From Candidatus Aenigmatarchaeota archaeon (GTDB lineage: Archaea; Aenigmatarchaeota; Aenigmatarchaeia; QMZP01; QMZT01), in the NCBI GenBank assembly GCA_030634615.1, contig DAOWAL010000086.1, forward strand, positions 1 through 5,437: 5,437 nucleotides of DNA, given 5' to 3'. Positions 1 to 5,437 of this stretch are shown piece after piece. Numbering within the stretch: position 1 is the stretch's first letter; every line of letters starts with the position of its first letter. The translations under genes and the position numbers were made by a program. A model generated the notes under the pieces. That model was not told where the DNA came from, made no database searches, and saw nothing but the letters and a program-made list of their open reading frames with translations.

Positions 1-2
1 AA

Positions 3-1736
3 TTAATAGCCAATGAAAATGAATTTGCATTGCTTGCAATACAGGTGCGAGCTGATATTGAAAAAGATCTGGAAACCTATGAGATTGAGGACAAAACTAC
101 ATTGAAGGATTATTATAGAATTCTCGTAAGACTCGATATGCTCAGTGAAGACCATGATGCATCACTTGCGGGAATTGACCGGATGCGCGAGTTGGAAGAT
201 AAACCAGCTGAAAAATTAATGATAGGAGTTATTAGCAAATCGATCATCAGGGCACGTTGTGATATTGGAATAGAAAATGAGACTGCATACGAACAAGCTT
301 TTTCTAAAATATTATCACAGGCTATTGAGGAACTTCCCTGGGAAGTAGTTCAGGAAAGAATCAGAGAGACAAAGGGGCAGATGGAATTCTACAGCGAGAA
401 CTTTCTATTAGGAATAGTACAGAGTCAGCTTGAGCCAGTAGTAAAACAGACAGGGCAAATGAGCAGTGAAATTGCAGCTCGGGTAATTGGTAGCCGCTAC
501 CTCATGGAAATCTCTTTACCGCTTAAGGAGCAGATTGTTGATATTCTTGATAAATATATCAAAGCAAACCATATTGAAAAAAAGAACATCTGGGAAGAAC
601 GCAATGTTGATCTTTCCGAGATTCAAAATCTCCACCCTGTTGTGATTGCAATCTGGGATTCTGGCGTGGACACTAATCTTTTTCCAGATCAGCTTTTCAT
701 TAACACAAATGAAAAACTTAATGGTAAAGATGATGACGCCAATGGATTTGTGGATGATGTGCACGGCATCGCCTATACGTTTGAAGAAGAGAAAACTCCT
801 GAAATGCTTTACCCGATTGAGCATGGGAAAGAACGGCGCGCAAGGATGAAAGATATGGTGAAGGGATTCTTTGATCTACAGGCAGCGATCGATAGTCCTG
901 AAGCAACGGCACTTAAACAAAAGCTCTCCACTATGAGTCCTGAACAAGTTAAGCCTTTTATGGAAGACATTATGCAGTTTGCATTATATTCCCACGGTAC
1001 ACATACGGCAAGTATTGCTGTGGATGGTAATCCTGTAGCGCGCATTCTTGTTGCACGTTTCACTATTGACTACCACCTCATTCCTCCTGCGCCGACTGTA
1101 GAGAAAGCGCACAGAACAGCACAAACTTACAGGGAAACAGTTAAATACTTTAAAACGCATGGCGTACGCGTTGTTAATATGAGTTGGGGAGGAACGCTTA
1201 GAGGCACAGAAAGCGATTTAGAAGCTAATGGGATTGGCAAGGATGCTGAAGATCGTGCTAAGCTCGCGCGTGAGCTCTTTGATATAGAAAAGGAAGCTCT
1301 ATATGCTGCAATGCAGAGCGCACCAAACATACTTTTTGTGAACGCAGCCGGTAATGATAACGATGACGTTTCATTTGAGGATTATTATCCTGCTGCCTTT
1401 GATCTTACAAATCTCTTAGTTGTTGGTGCTGTTGATCAAGCTGGAGATGAAACCTCATTTACCAGTTTCGGAGAGAGGGTGAATGTGTATGCAAACGGAT
1501 ATGAAGTGGAAGGTTTACTTCCTGGCGGTGACAAACTGGCTGCTTCAGGAACATCAGCATCTTCACCAAATGTAGCTAACCTTGCTGCTAAATTGTTTGC
1601 ACTTGAGCCTTCACTGACAGTGGATGAGGTTGTGAGTTTGATCAAGGAGGGTGCGGAGCAGAACAAAGATGGAAGATTATTTCTTATTAATCCTAATCGC
1701 TCAGTCGAATTACTCAGATCTATGAAGAGGAAATAG
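3..1736 (+). CDS. Subtilisin-family (S8) serine peptidase, 5'-partial
   Basis: This is a subtilisin-like serine endopeptidase, truncated at the left edge. The frame is open to the first base and there is no ATG or ribosome site near the first possible start (a TTG at 30), so the true start lies upstream. Residue numbers here count that TTG as 1. The catalytic triad is visible: Asp210 (IAIWDSGVD), His322 (SHGTH) and Ser509 (SGTSASSP). Asn442 (NAAGND) matches the oxyanion-hole Asn. Residues 1-200 form a charged, probably helical region that may be a propeptide or accessory domain. An acidic segment NGKDDDANGFVDD at 231-243 looks like a calcium-binding loop. Asp-to-His spacing is 112 residues against 32 in subtilisin, so there is an insert of about 80 residues, largely charged and helical (about 252-320). 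Family members are usually exported, but no signal peptide can be checked. The gene converges on lepB with 60 bp between stops. The S8 family call is firm; substrate and location are unknown. Confidence 0.93.
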   Translation, partial: LIANENEFALLAIQVRADIEKDLETYEIEDKTTLKDYYRILVRLDMLSEDHDASLAGIDRMRELEDKPAEKLMIGVISKSIIRARCDIGIENETAYEQAFSKILSQAIEELPWEVVQERIRETKGQMEFYSENFLLGIVQSQLEPVVKQTGQMSSEIAARVIGSRYLMEISLPLKEQIVDILDKYIKANHIEKKNIWEERNVDLSEIQNLHPVVIAIWDSGVDTNLFPDQLFINTNEKLNGKDDDANGFVDDVHGIAYTFEEEKTPEMLYPIEHGKERRARMKDMVKGFFDLQAAIDSPEATALKQKLSTMSPEQVKPFMEDIMQFALYSHGTHTASIAVDGNPVARILVARFTIDYHLIPPAPTVEKAHRTAQTYRETVKYFKTHGVRVVNMSWGGTLRGTESDLEANGIGKDAEDRAKLARELFDIEKEALYAAMQSAPNILFVNAAGNDNDDVSFEDYYPAAFDLTNLLVVGAVDQAGDETSFTSFGERVNVYANGYEVEGLLPGGDKLAASGTSASSPNVANLAAKLFALEPSLTVDEVVSLIKEGAEQNKDGRLFLINPNRSVELLRSMKRK

Positions 1737-1759
1737 CCGAATTTGCAAACATGCTGACA

Positions 1760-1781
1760 TATCACGCCTAGGCTGGTGATA
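1760..1781. terminator. Hairpin between convergent stop codons, possible weak terminator
   Basis: The 60-bp gap between the peptidase and lepB stop codons contains the inverted repeat TATCAC (1760-1765) / GTGATA (1776-1781), enclosing the palindrome CCTAGG (1767-1772). A hairpin between convergent genes could end transcription from both sides. Neither strand has a T-run directly after the stem, so it is not a classical intrinsic terminator. Stem length is only 6 bp, so chance is possible. Confidence 0.3.
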
Positions 1782-1796
1782 CGGCAAAAACCAAGT

Positions 1797-2507
1797 TTAC
1801 AGTATAACCTTACCGATTCTGTTTAGTCTAATCCCTTTCCAACGCCAGAACCTGAGTACTTCTAAGATATTTGAAGCCTCGCCACCTATATCAATGGAGA
1901 GATAGATGAATAAAGGTTTACCCATAAAATATTTTTTATGGAGCGGCCCCCAGAATCTTGAGTCGAGTGAATTATCACGATTATCACCCATTGCAAAAAT
2001 GCAATCTTTGGGCACGACCACGGTCCCAAAATTATCTCTTGTATATCCTGGATTTTCTACATAGTCAAAAAACTTTGCATTTTCCCATAATTTTTGATAA
2101 ACTTTTTCTTCAAATTTTGTACCTGAAAAAATTCTGTGGTCTCTATGATAGACATACGGTTCAACGAGTTTCTTACCATTAATATACACTTCTTTATTTA
2201 CAATTTTTACAGTGTCACCTTCAGTTGCAATACATCTTTTTACCACACTCTTATTTTCAAAAGGATATTTAAAAACAACTATTTCTTCTTTCTCAGGCAT
2301 GCGTCCGGGTATAAGAGGAGTTTGCGTATAGGGAATGTTAATTCCATAAATAAATCTGTTTACCAGAAGAGCGTCGCCAATAAGTAGTGTTGATTCCATT
2401 GAGCCGGTTGGAATCATAAACGTCTCAACAAAAGTCGCCCTTAAAAATAGGACAATAATAATTACAAGAGTCCACGAGTATATTTCCTTTTTAATTTTTT
2501 CGCTCAT
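1797..2507 (-). CDS. lepB: Signal peptidase I (S26A leader peptidase)
   Basis: Type I signal peptidase, the membrane serine protease that cuts signal peptides off proteins exported by Sec or Tat. The ATG at 2507 gives 236 residues; a TTG at 2534 would add nine but lies within the promoter spacer, so the ATG is preferred. Family boxes appear in order: one membrane span at about 11-27 (WTLVIIIVLFLRATF); box B with nucleophile Ser36 (IPTGSMEST); box D with the general base Lys90 followed by Arg91 (KRCIATEGD); and box E, GDNRDNSLDSRFWG at 174-187. The catalytic domain should lie on the outer face of the membrane. A single span and about 236 residues is the compact form, unlike the two-span E. coli enzyme. 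The end (GKPLFIYLSID ... RLNRIGKVIL) is also typical of the family. It is transcribed alone, divergent from the methyltransferase and convergent with the S8 peptidase. There is no Shine-Dalgarno upstream and the mRNA may be leaderless. Confidence 0.96.
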   Translation of the reverse strand: MSEKIKKEIYSWTLVIIIVLFLRATFVETFMIPTGSMESTLLIGDALLVNRFIYGINIPYTQTPLIPGRMPEKEEIVVFKYPFENKSVVKRCIATEGDTVKIVNKEVYINGKKLVEPYVYHRDHRIFSGTKFEEKVYQKLWENAKFFDYVENPGYTRDNFGTVVVPKDCIFAMGDNRDNSLDSRFWGPLHKKYFMGKPLFIYLSIDIGGEASNILEVLRFWRWKGIRLNRIGKVIL

Positions 2508-2513
2508 ATTATG

Positions 2514-2541
2514 ATTATAATACAATTCTGACAAAAATCAA
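2514..2541 (-). promoter_or_regulatory. lepB promoter, predicted leaderless
   Basis: Read on the minus strand, a perfect -10 box TATAAT (2519-2514) is preceded by a 16-bp spacer and a weaker -35 box TTGATT (2541-2536). Only six bases separate the -10 box from the lepB ATG at 2507. A start site about 7 nt past the -10 box would fall on or next to that A. No purine-rich ribosome site is present, which agrees with a leaderless message. Confidence 0.65.
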
Positions 2542-2558
2542 GAATTGAAAATTTGGCG

Positions 2559-2586
2559 TTGACAAATACGTTTTCTTCGTTATCTT
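2559..2586 (+). promoter_or_regulatory. Methyltransferase promoter, predicted near-leaderless
   Basis: A perfect -35 box TTGACA (2559-2564) is followed after 16 bp by TATCTT (2581-2586), four of six bases of the -10 consensus. The ATG at 2595 begins nine bases past the end of the -10 box, so transcription would start within about 0-2 nt of it. The bases before the ATG (ttagaaca) contain no Shine-Dalgarno. The two divergent -35 boxes are 17 bp apart, back to back with the lepB promoter. Confidence 0.55.
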
Positions 2587-2594
2587 TTAGAACA

Positions 2595-3266
2595 ATGCAA
2601 GAAGATATATTATTGGAGCTAAATCACGATCTTTTAAGACACGGTTTTAATAAATACACAAGAAAAGCTTTTCAAATGCTCCCTAAATTGGAAAAACCCT
2701 GCATTCTTGATATTGGCTGCGGTGCTGGAGTTCCGACCTTGGAACTTGCAAGATTAAGTAAGGGTGAGACAATAGGAATCGATATTGACCAATCTCTACT
2801 CGATAAACTTACAAGGAAAATCAAAGAGGCTGGTCTTACAGAACGAGTTAAGACCATGAAATGTTCATTATTAAATATGAAGTTCCCTGATGAAACCTTC
2901 GACATCGTCTGGACAGAGGGTGCAATATTTGTAATAGGTTTTGAAAAAGGTATAAAAGAGTGGCGTCGATTTATTAAACCCAATGGATTCTTAGTAGTAC
3001 ATGATGAGATAAGTGATCTACCAAAAAAATTAAAACTTATACCTATCTGTGGTTATAAGCTCATAGAACATTTTGTAGTATCGAAGGACGTCTGGTGGAA
3101 TAACTATTATTGTCCGTTAGAGAAACGAATTCAAGGGCTTCGCATAGAATATCGTGATGATCATGACGCGCTTGTTCTATTAGATAAAGAACAACATGGG
3201 GTAGATGAATTTAAGAAGAATCCTAAACATCATGGGTCAGTTTTTTTTGTATTGCAAAAGATTTGA
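2595..3266 (+). CDS. Class I SAM-dependent methyltransferase
   Basis: A 223-residue methyltransferase of the Rossmann-fold (class I) type, using S-adenosylmethionine. Motif I is LDIGCGAG at 38-45. The acidic residue after strand beta-2 is in GIDID at 61-65 (probably Asp63, binding the ribose). Motif II region is FDIVWTEGAIF at 102-112, and IKPNGFLVV at 127-135 is the usual strand after the core. The C-terminal third (about 140-223) carries VVSKDVWWNNYYCPLEKRI and ends GSVFFVLQKI. Domain and length suit a small-molecule methyltransferase, but the substrate cannot be read from the sequence. ATG 2595 is chosen over the in-frame TTG at 2553, because the latter would place the start upstream of and across the TTGACA promoter. 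It is likely monocistronic. Its last codons and stop lie inside a strong hairpin and it converges on the TPR gene with 18 bp between stops. Confidence 0.9.
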   Translation: MQEDILLELNHDLLRHGFNKYTRKAFQMLPKLEKPCILDIGCGAGVPTLELARLSKGETIGIDIDQSLLDKLTRKIKEAGLTERVKTMKCSLLNMKFPDETFDIVWTEGAIFVIGFEKGIKEWRRFIKPNGFLVVHDEISDLPKKLKLIPICGYKLIEHFVVSKDVWWNNYYCPLEKRIQGLRIEYRDDHDALVLLDKEQHGVDEFKKNPKHHGSVFFVLQKI

Positions 3267-3272
3267 CCCCAT
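3232..3272. repeat. Long imperfect hairpin over the methyltransferase stop codon
   Basis: The outer stem pairs ATGGGTCA (3232-3239) with TGACCCCAT (3264-3272) with one bulged C at 3270. An inner stem pairs TTTTTTG (3243-3249) with CAAAAGA (3255-3261), with one G-T wobble and a 5-nt loop TATTG. The stop codon TGA at 3264-3266 is part of the outer stem. No T-run follows the stem on either strand (the eight Ts are in the 5' arm), so it is not a standard intrinsic terminator, though it could still help stop the two convergent transcripts. It resembles small palindromic repeats bounded by GGGTCA/TGACCC; that likeness is from memory and not tested. Confidence 0.6.
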
Positions 3273-3284
3273 CGCGTCTCTTAA

Positions 3285-5207
3285 CTACGGCTTGAGGTTT
3301 GCCCACCAATCTTGTTCCGCAGTGCCTTCAACAGAATACTTGCCTTCGATTCGCTCCCAATTATCAGAAACTTTCCCTCGCATGACGATTTTCTTTTTTG
3401 TCTGAGCCAAATAGAACACCTTTAAATATTTGTATGTTACATCACCTTCCGCATAGAATTCGCCTTTCTTTACTTGACCTTTAATCTTACCAGTATACAA
3501 ACAGTTTTCTCTTATCTGATGATAATATTTAACAGTCAAATCCGTATTTGTTTGTTTTATTGTCATGTTGAAGGCAGCATTATAGGCGTAGCTATCCGTA
3601 CCTATTTTTCCGTGCCATTTACCCGCCAGGTTTTTCAAACTGATAACGCCCAGATCAACTGAATCGTTTTCAGTGACCGTTAATGTATCGCGCCACGTTG
3701 CGTGGCCATCATGTTCTATCTCAATTACATGGGGACACGCCAATATTTGATTTGAGGTAAAGGGTGTTTTTCCGACAAATTGTCCATCGATCGTCACAAA
3801 TGCACGCTTTGGTACTGATGTCAGCTGCAGGAAGTAATAAATTGGGACTAATTCGACCACGAGTTTGGTTCGTCTGCCGATTCCTATATTCACCGAACCC
3901 TGCCATTTCTCGTATCCTGCTTTTTCAATCACAATGTCGTGTTTGCCTATCAAGAGCACGGGCGATAGGAGGGTCCCGGATTTTTTAACTTGAGTCTTCA
4001 CTGGTTTTCCATCAATAAGAACCGCAATATCTTCCGCGGGTTCAATTTGCATGATAAGTTTGTTATGTGTTAATATCCACACTAATACTATAAGAACACA
4101 TGCGCCGATTGCACTTAAAGCGATCACTGATGTTTTTTTCGAAATCTTTTTATTTGAAAGGACTACTTCATTTTTTATTTTATCCAGCATTTTGCTATAC
4201 TCTATGGTTTCTTTGTCATAGCTGACAGCTTTTTCGAAAAAAGTAATTGCTTCCTTCATTCTATTGCCCTGGAGGTCGTTTTGACCAATTTTAAAGAAAA
4301 GCGAGGCGAGTTTCTTTTGTGTTACCTTGTCTATATGCTGTGCATTAGGTGGCAGCATTTTATCAACGAGATTTTTGGCATCAGGAATATTGCCTTTGTT
4401 AAAATGAGCAAGTGCCAGGTAAGTGCGTATCATAGCATCCATTTTTGGCGTAATACTGTCTTTCTTGAACAGACCATTCAAATGTTCGATTACCTTGTCG
4501 TATTCATGATTATCATAATAATATTTACCAATTTGTAAACCTAAATCGAGATCTTCAACCTCAATATCCAGCATTTTGTTGTAGTATTCAATCACTTTTT
4601 TCATGTTGTTATCTTTTTTGTAGTGGAGTGCTACTTCCTTGATAACCTGTTTATTATTTGGAGTGAGTGCTTCCAATTTATGCAGTACAATCAGAGCTTT
4701 TTCTTTGTCACCTTTTCGATTGTAGAGGTTTTTCAGTAACACATGAAACTCCACATTCTTAGGTTTAGACTGCACAATTTTTTCACCAAGTACAATCGCT
4801 TCTGTTATTCTGTTTTGAAGATAATAAGTACGGAAAAGCCCAATAAGGGACTCAGCGGATTTTGGATCAATATGCAGCGCAGCGCGAAATGCTCTTTCTG
4901 CTTTACTGAGTTCCTTGAATTTAAGGTAGAATCGCGCAGAACTGATTTGTGCATCAAAATTGTTGGCGTCAATGTTTACTGTTTTCTCATACTCGCTCAG
5001 TGCTTTGTGGAGGAAGCCGTGTTTTTGATATAACTTCCCGAGGTCAATATGAAGCTTCGTGTTTGACGGTTCCTTTTCGATTTTTTTCTTTAATAGATTA
5101 ATATGAGCTTCAACCTTAACACCAAGATTCATTGTTATTATACCACAGGACGGACATTTATTTTGTCCTTCTGGTATTGCTTTTCCACACTCTGGACAGT
5201 TTGCCAT
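3285..5207 (-). CDS. Zinc-ribbon/TPR membrane protein with two PEGA domains
   Basis: A 640-residue multidomain protein of unknown specific function. Residues 1-25 are a zinc ribbon (MANCPEC ... CPSC; Cys4, Cys7, Cys18, Cys21). About 48-335 is a tandem of TPR helix pairs, for example HKALSEYEKTVNIDANN and KEAITFFEKAVSYDKET, which normally serve as a protein-binding scaffold. A membrane span lies at about 359-379 (VIALSAIGACVLIVLVWIL), preceded by a lysine-rich stretch that suggests the N-terminal half is cytoplasmic. Two PEGA-type domains follow, about 385-455 (VLIDGKPVKT, KAGYEKWQGSV) and 459-524 (VTIDGQFVGKTPF). The last 115 residues (AGKWHGKIG ... EGKYSVEGTAEQDWW) look like a beta-rich barrel or sandwich domain I cannot name. 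PEGA domains are usually surface or cell-envelope modules. The ATG at 5207 is supported by an SD and a strong promoter, and the zinc ribbon starts right there. It is transcribed alone. A role in envelope sensing or assembly is inference only. Confidence 0.88.
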   Translation of the reverse strand: MANCPECGKAIPEGQNKCPSCGIITMNLGVKVEAHINLLKKKIEKEPSNTKLHIDLGKLYQKHGFLHKALSEYEKTVNIDANNFDAQISSARFYLKFKELSKAERAFRAALHIDPKSAESLIGLFRTYYLQNRITEAIVLGEKIVQSKPKNVEFHVLLKNLYNRKGDKEKALIVLHKLEALTPNNKQVIKEVALHYKKDNNMKKVIEYYNKMLDIEVEDLDLGLQIGKYYYDNHEYDKVIEHLNGLFKKDSITPKMDAMIRTYLALAHFNKGNIPDAKNLVDKMLPPNAQHIDKVTQKKLASLFFKIGQNDLQGNRMKEAITFFEKAVSYDKETIEYSKMLDKIKNEVVLSNKKISKKTSVIALSAIGACVLIVLVWILTHNKLIMQIEPAEDIAVLIDGKPVKTQVKKSGTLLSPVLLIGKHDIVIEKAGYEKWQGSVNIGIGRRTKLVVELVPIYYFLQLTSVPKRAFVTIDGQFVGKTPFTSNQILACPHVIEIEHDGHATWRDTLTVTENDSVDLGVISLKNLAGKWHGKIGTDSYAYNAAFNMTIKQTNTDLTVKYYHQIRENCLYTGKIKGQVKKGEFYAEGDVTYKYLKVFYLAQTKKKIVMRGKVSDNWERIEGKYSVEGTAEQDWWANLKP

Positions 5208-5210
5208 AAA

Positions 5211-5216
5211 CCTCCT
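5211..5216 (-). promoter_or_regulatory. Ribosome binding site of the TPR/PEGA gene
   Basis: A perfect AGGAGG on the minus strand lies three bases (TTT) before the ATG at 5207. The match fixes the start, although the spacing is shorter than the usual 5-9 nt. It also shows that the organism uses SD-led initiation, unlike the two leaderless-looking genes nearby. Confidence 0.8.
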
Positions 5217-5251
5217 GGATCAAATATCAGAATATTCTATCTAATGAATAT

Positions 5252-5280
5252 ATCATACTGAGCAAACGCGGTTATGTCAA
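5252..5280 (-). promoter_or_regulatory. Sigma70-type promoter of the TPR/PEGA gene
   Basis: On the minus strand, a perfect -35 box TTGACA (5280-5275), a 17-bp spacer and a -10 box TATGAT (5257-5252, five of six bases). Transcription would start near 5245, giving a leader of about 38 nt that contains the AGGAGG. This is the best promoter in the window and predicts fairly strong constitutive expression unless the dyad upstream is a control site. Confidence 0.78.
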
Positions 5281-5289
5281 GATTGATGA

Positions 5290-5307
5290 TATGGGTTCAA
5301 ATCCATA
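5290..5307. promoter_or_regulatory. 18-bp dyad upstream of the TPR-gene promoter, possible operator
   Basis: TATGGGTTCAAATCCATA matches its own reverse complement at 14 of 18 positions, with perfect 5-bp outer arms TATGG/CCATA. It ends 10 bp upstream of the -35 box, with its centre about 53 bp upstream of the predicted start site, where activators often bind. The core resembles a tRNA T-loop but no tRNA is present. A regulatory role is inferred from position and symmetry only. Confidence 0.35.
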
Positions 5308-5437
5308 AACTCAATTCCTGAAATTCGTTTGCTAAAAGTAGCTTGTCTCCTTTTACTTCCTGAGTATCCTGGCCGCAAGTCTTTTTACATCATTCTGCAC
5401 AACATAGAGACACGGTAGGGGAAATGACCCTATCGCC
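5308..5437. other. Right-edge region with no assignable gene
   Basis: Nothing here can be called a gene. On the minus strand one frame is open from the edge to a TAA at 5355-5353, ending in RLAARILRK, which could be the tail of an upstream gene. On the plus strand another frame is open from 5364 through an ATG at 5424 to the edge. Both run under 30 codons, a length expected by chance, and they conflict. The main visible structure is the hairpin at 5413-5435. Confidence 0.4.
5413..5435. repeat. GC-rich hairpin at the right edge
   Basis: CGGTAGGG (5413-5420) pairs with CCCTATCG (5428-5435) over 8 bp with one G-T wobble, closing a 7-nt loop GAAATGA. Its 3' side, TGACCCTATCGCC (5425-5437), matches 11 of 13 bases of the 3' side of the hairpin after the methyltransferase (3264-3276). 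No T-run is visible before the window ends, so terminator function cannot be judged. Confidence 0.5.

Noticed and set aside
646..1765. Small overlapping reading frames inside the peptidase gene on both strands
   Set aside because: They are out-of-frame shadows of a clear S8 peptidase, with no ribosome sites or recognisable motifs.
1737..2507. Functional operon of the S8 peptidase and lepB
   Set aside because: The genes are convergent, so they cannot be co-transcribed; adjacency alone does not show a joint role.
2507..2534. lepB start at TTG 2534 (nine residues longer)
   Set aside because: It lies within the promoter spacer, upstream of the -10 box and the predicted transcription start, and the ATG at 2507 gives a normal compact signal peptidase.
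2553..2594. Methyltransferase start at TTG 2553
   Set aside because: It lies upstream of the TTGACA promoter, has no ribosome site, and adds 14 residues with no family features.
3474..5033. Small plus-strand frames opposite the TPR/PEGA gene
   Set aside because: Their translations show no domain and the minus-strand gene has clear domains, promoter and RBS.
5294..5304. GGTTCAAATCC, like a tRNA T-loop
   Set aside because: No matching acceptor stem, D-arm or anticodon arm is found on either strand around it, and the closed loop would have 8 bases instead of 7.
5353..5437. 3' end of a further gene on the minus strand at the right edge
   Set aside because: Only 27 codons before the stop, similar to an overlapping open frame on the other strand; too short to call.

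Overview
The window holds four protein-coding genes, all bacterial and moderately AT-rich, in two convergent pairs around one divergent promoter region. From left to right: the 3' part of a subtilisin-family (S8) serine peptidase on + (it runs off the left edge); type I signal peptidase (lepB) on -; a class I SAM-dependent methyltransferase on +; and a 640-residue zinc-ribbon/TPR/transmembrane/PEGA protein on -. No IS element, rRNA, tRNA or CRISPR array is visible.

The promoters that can be read look like ordinary housekeeping-sigma (sigma70-type) promoters: TTGACA-17-TATGAT for the TPR gene, TTGATT-16-TATAAT for lepB and TTGACA-16-TATCTT for the methyltransferase. The TPR gene has a perfect AGGAGG ribosome site. 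In contrast, lepB and the methyltransferase have no Shine-Dalgarno, and their -10 boxes sit so close to the ATG codons that both mRNAs are predicted to be leaderless or nearly so. Protein features (single-span LepB, S8 peptidase with a long helical N-terminal region, zinc-ribbon TPR protein with PEGA domains) fit an uncultured bacterium, perhaps of a WOR-3/FCB-like lineage. That placement is a guess from style only.

Functionally, LepB removes signal peptides from exported proteins. The S8 peptidase is plausibly one of the cell's exported enzymes, but its own N-terminus is outside the window. The TPR/PEGA protein appears to span the membrane, with a cytoplasmic zinc-ribbon/TPR half and two PEGA domains plus a beta-rich domain outside. 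The methyltransferase has no visible functional partner. Every gene seems to be its own transcription unit, so the neighbourhood gives little evidence of a shared pathway.

The most interesting non-coding signals are the compact divergent leaderless promoter pair (2508-2594), a long hairpin that includes the last codons and stop of the methyltransferase (3232-3272), a second hairpin at the right edge sharing 11 of 13 bases with the first one's 3' arm, and an 18-bp dyad just upstream of the TPR-gene promoter. I found no convincing new multi-gene system.
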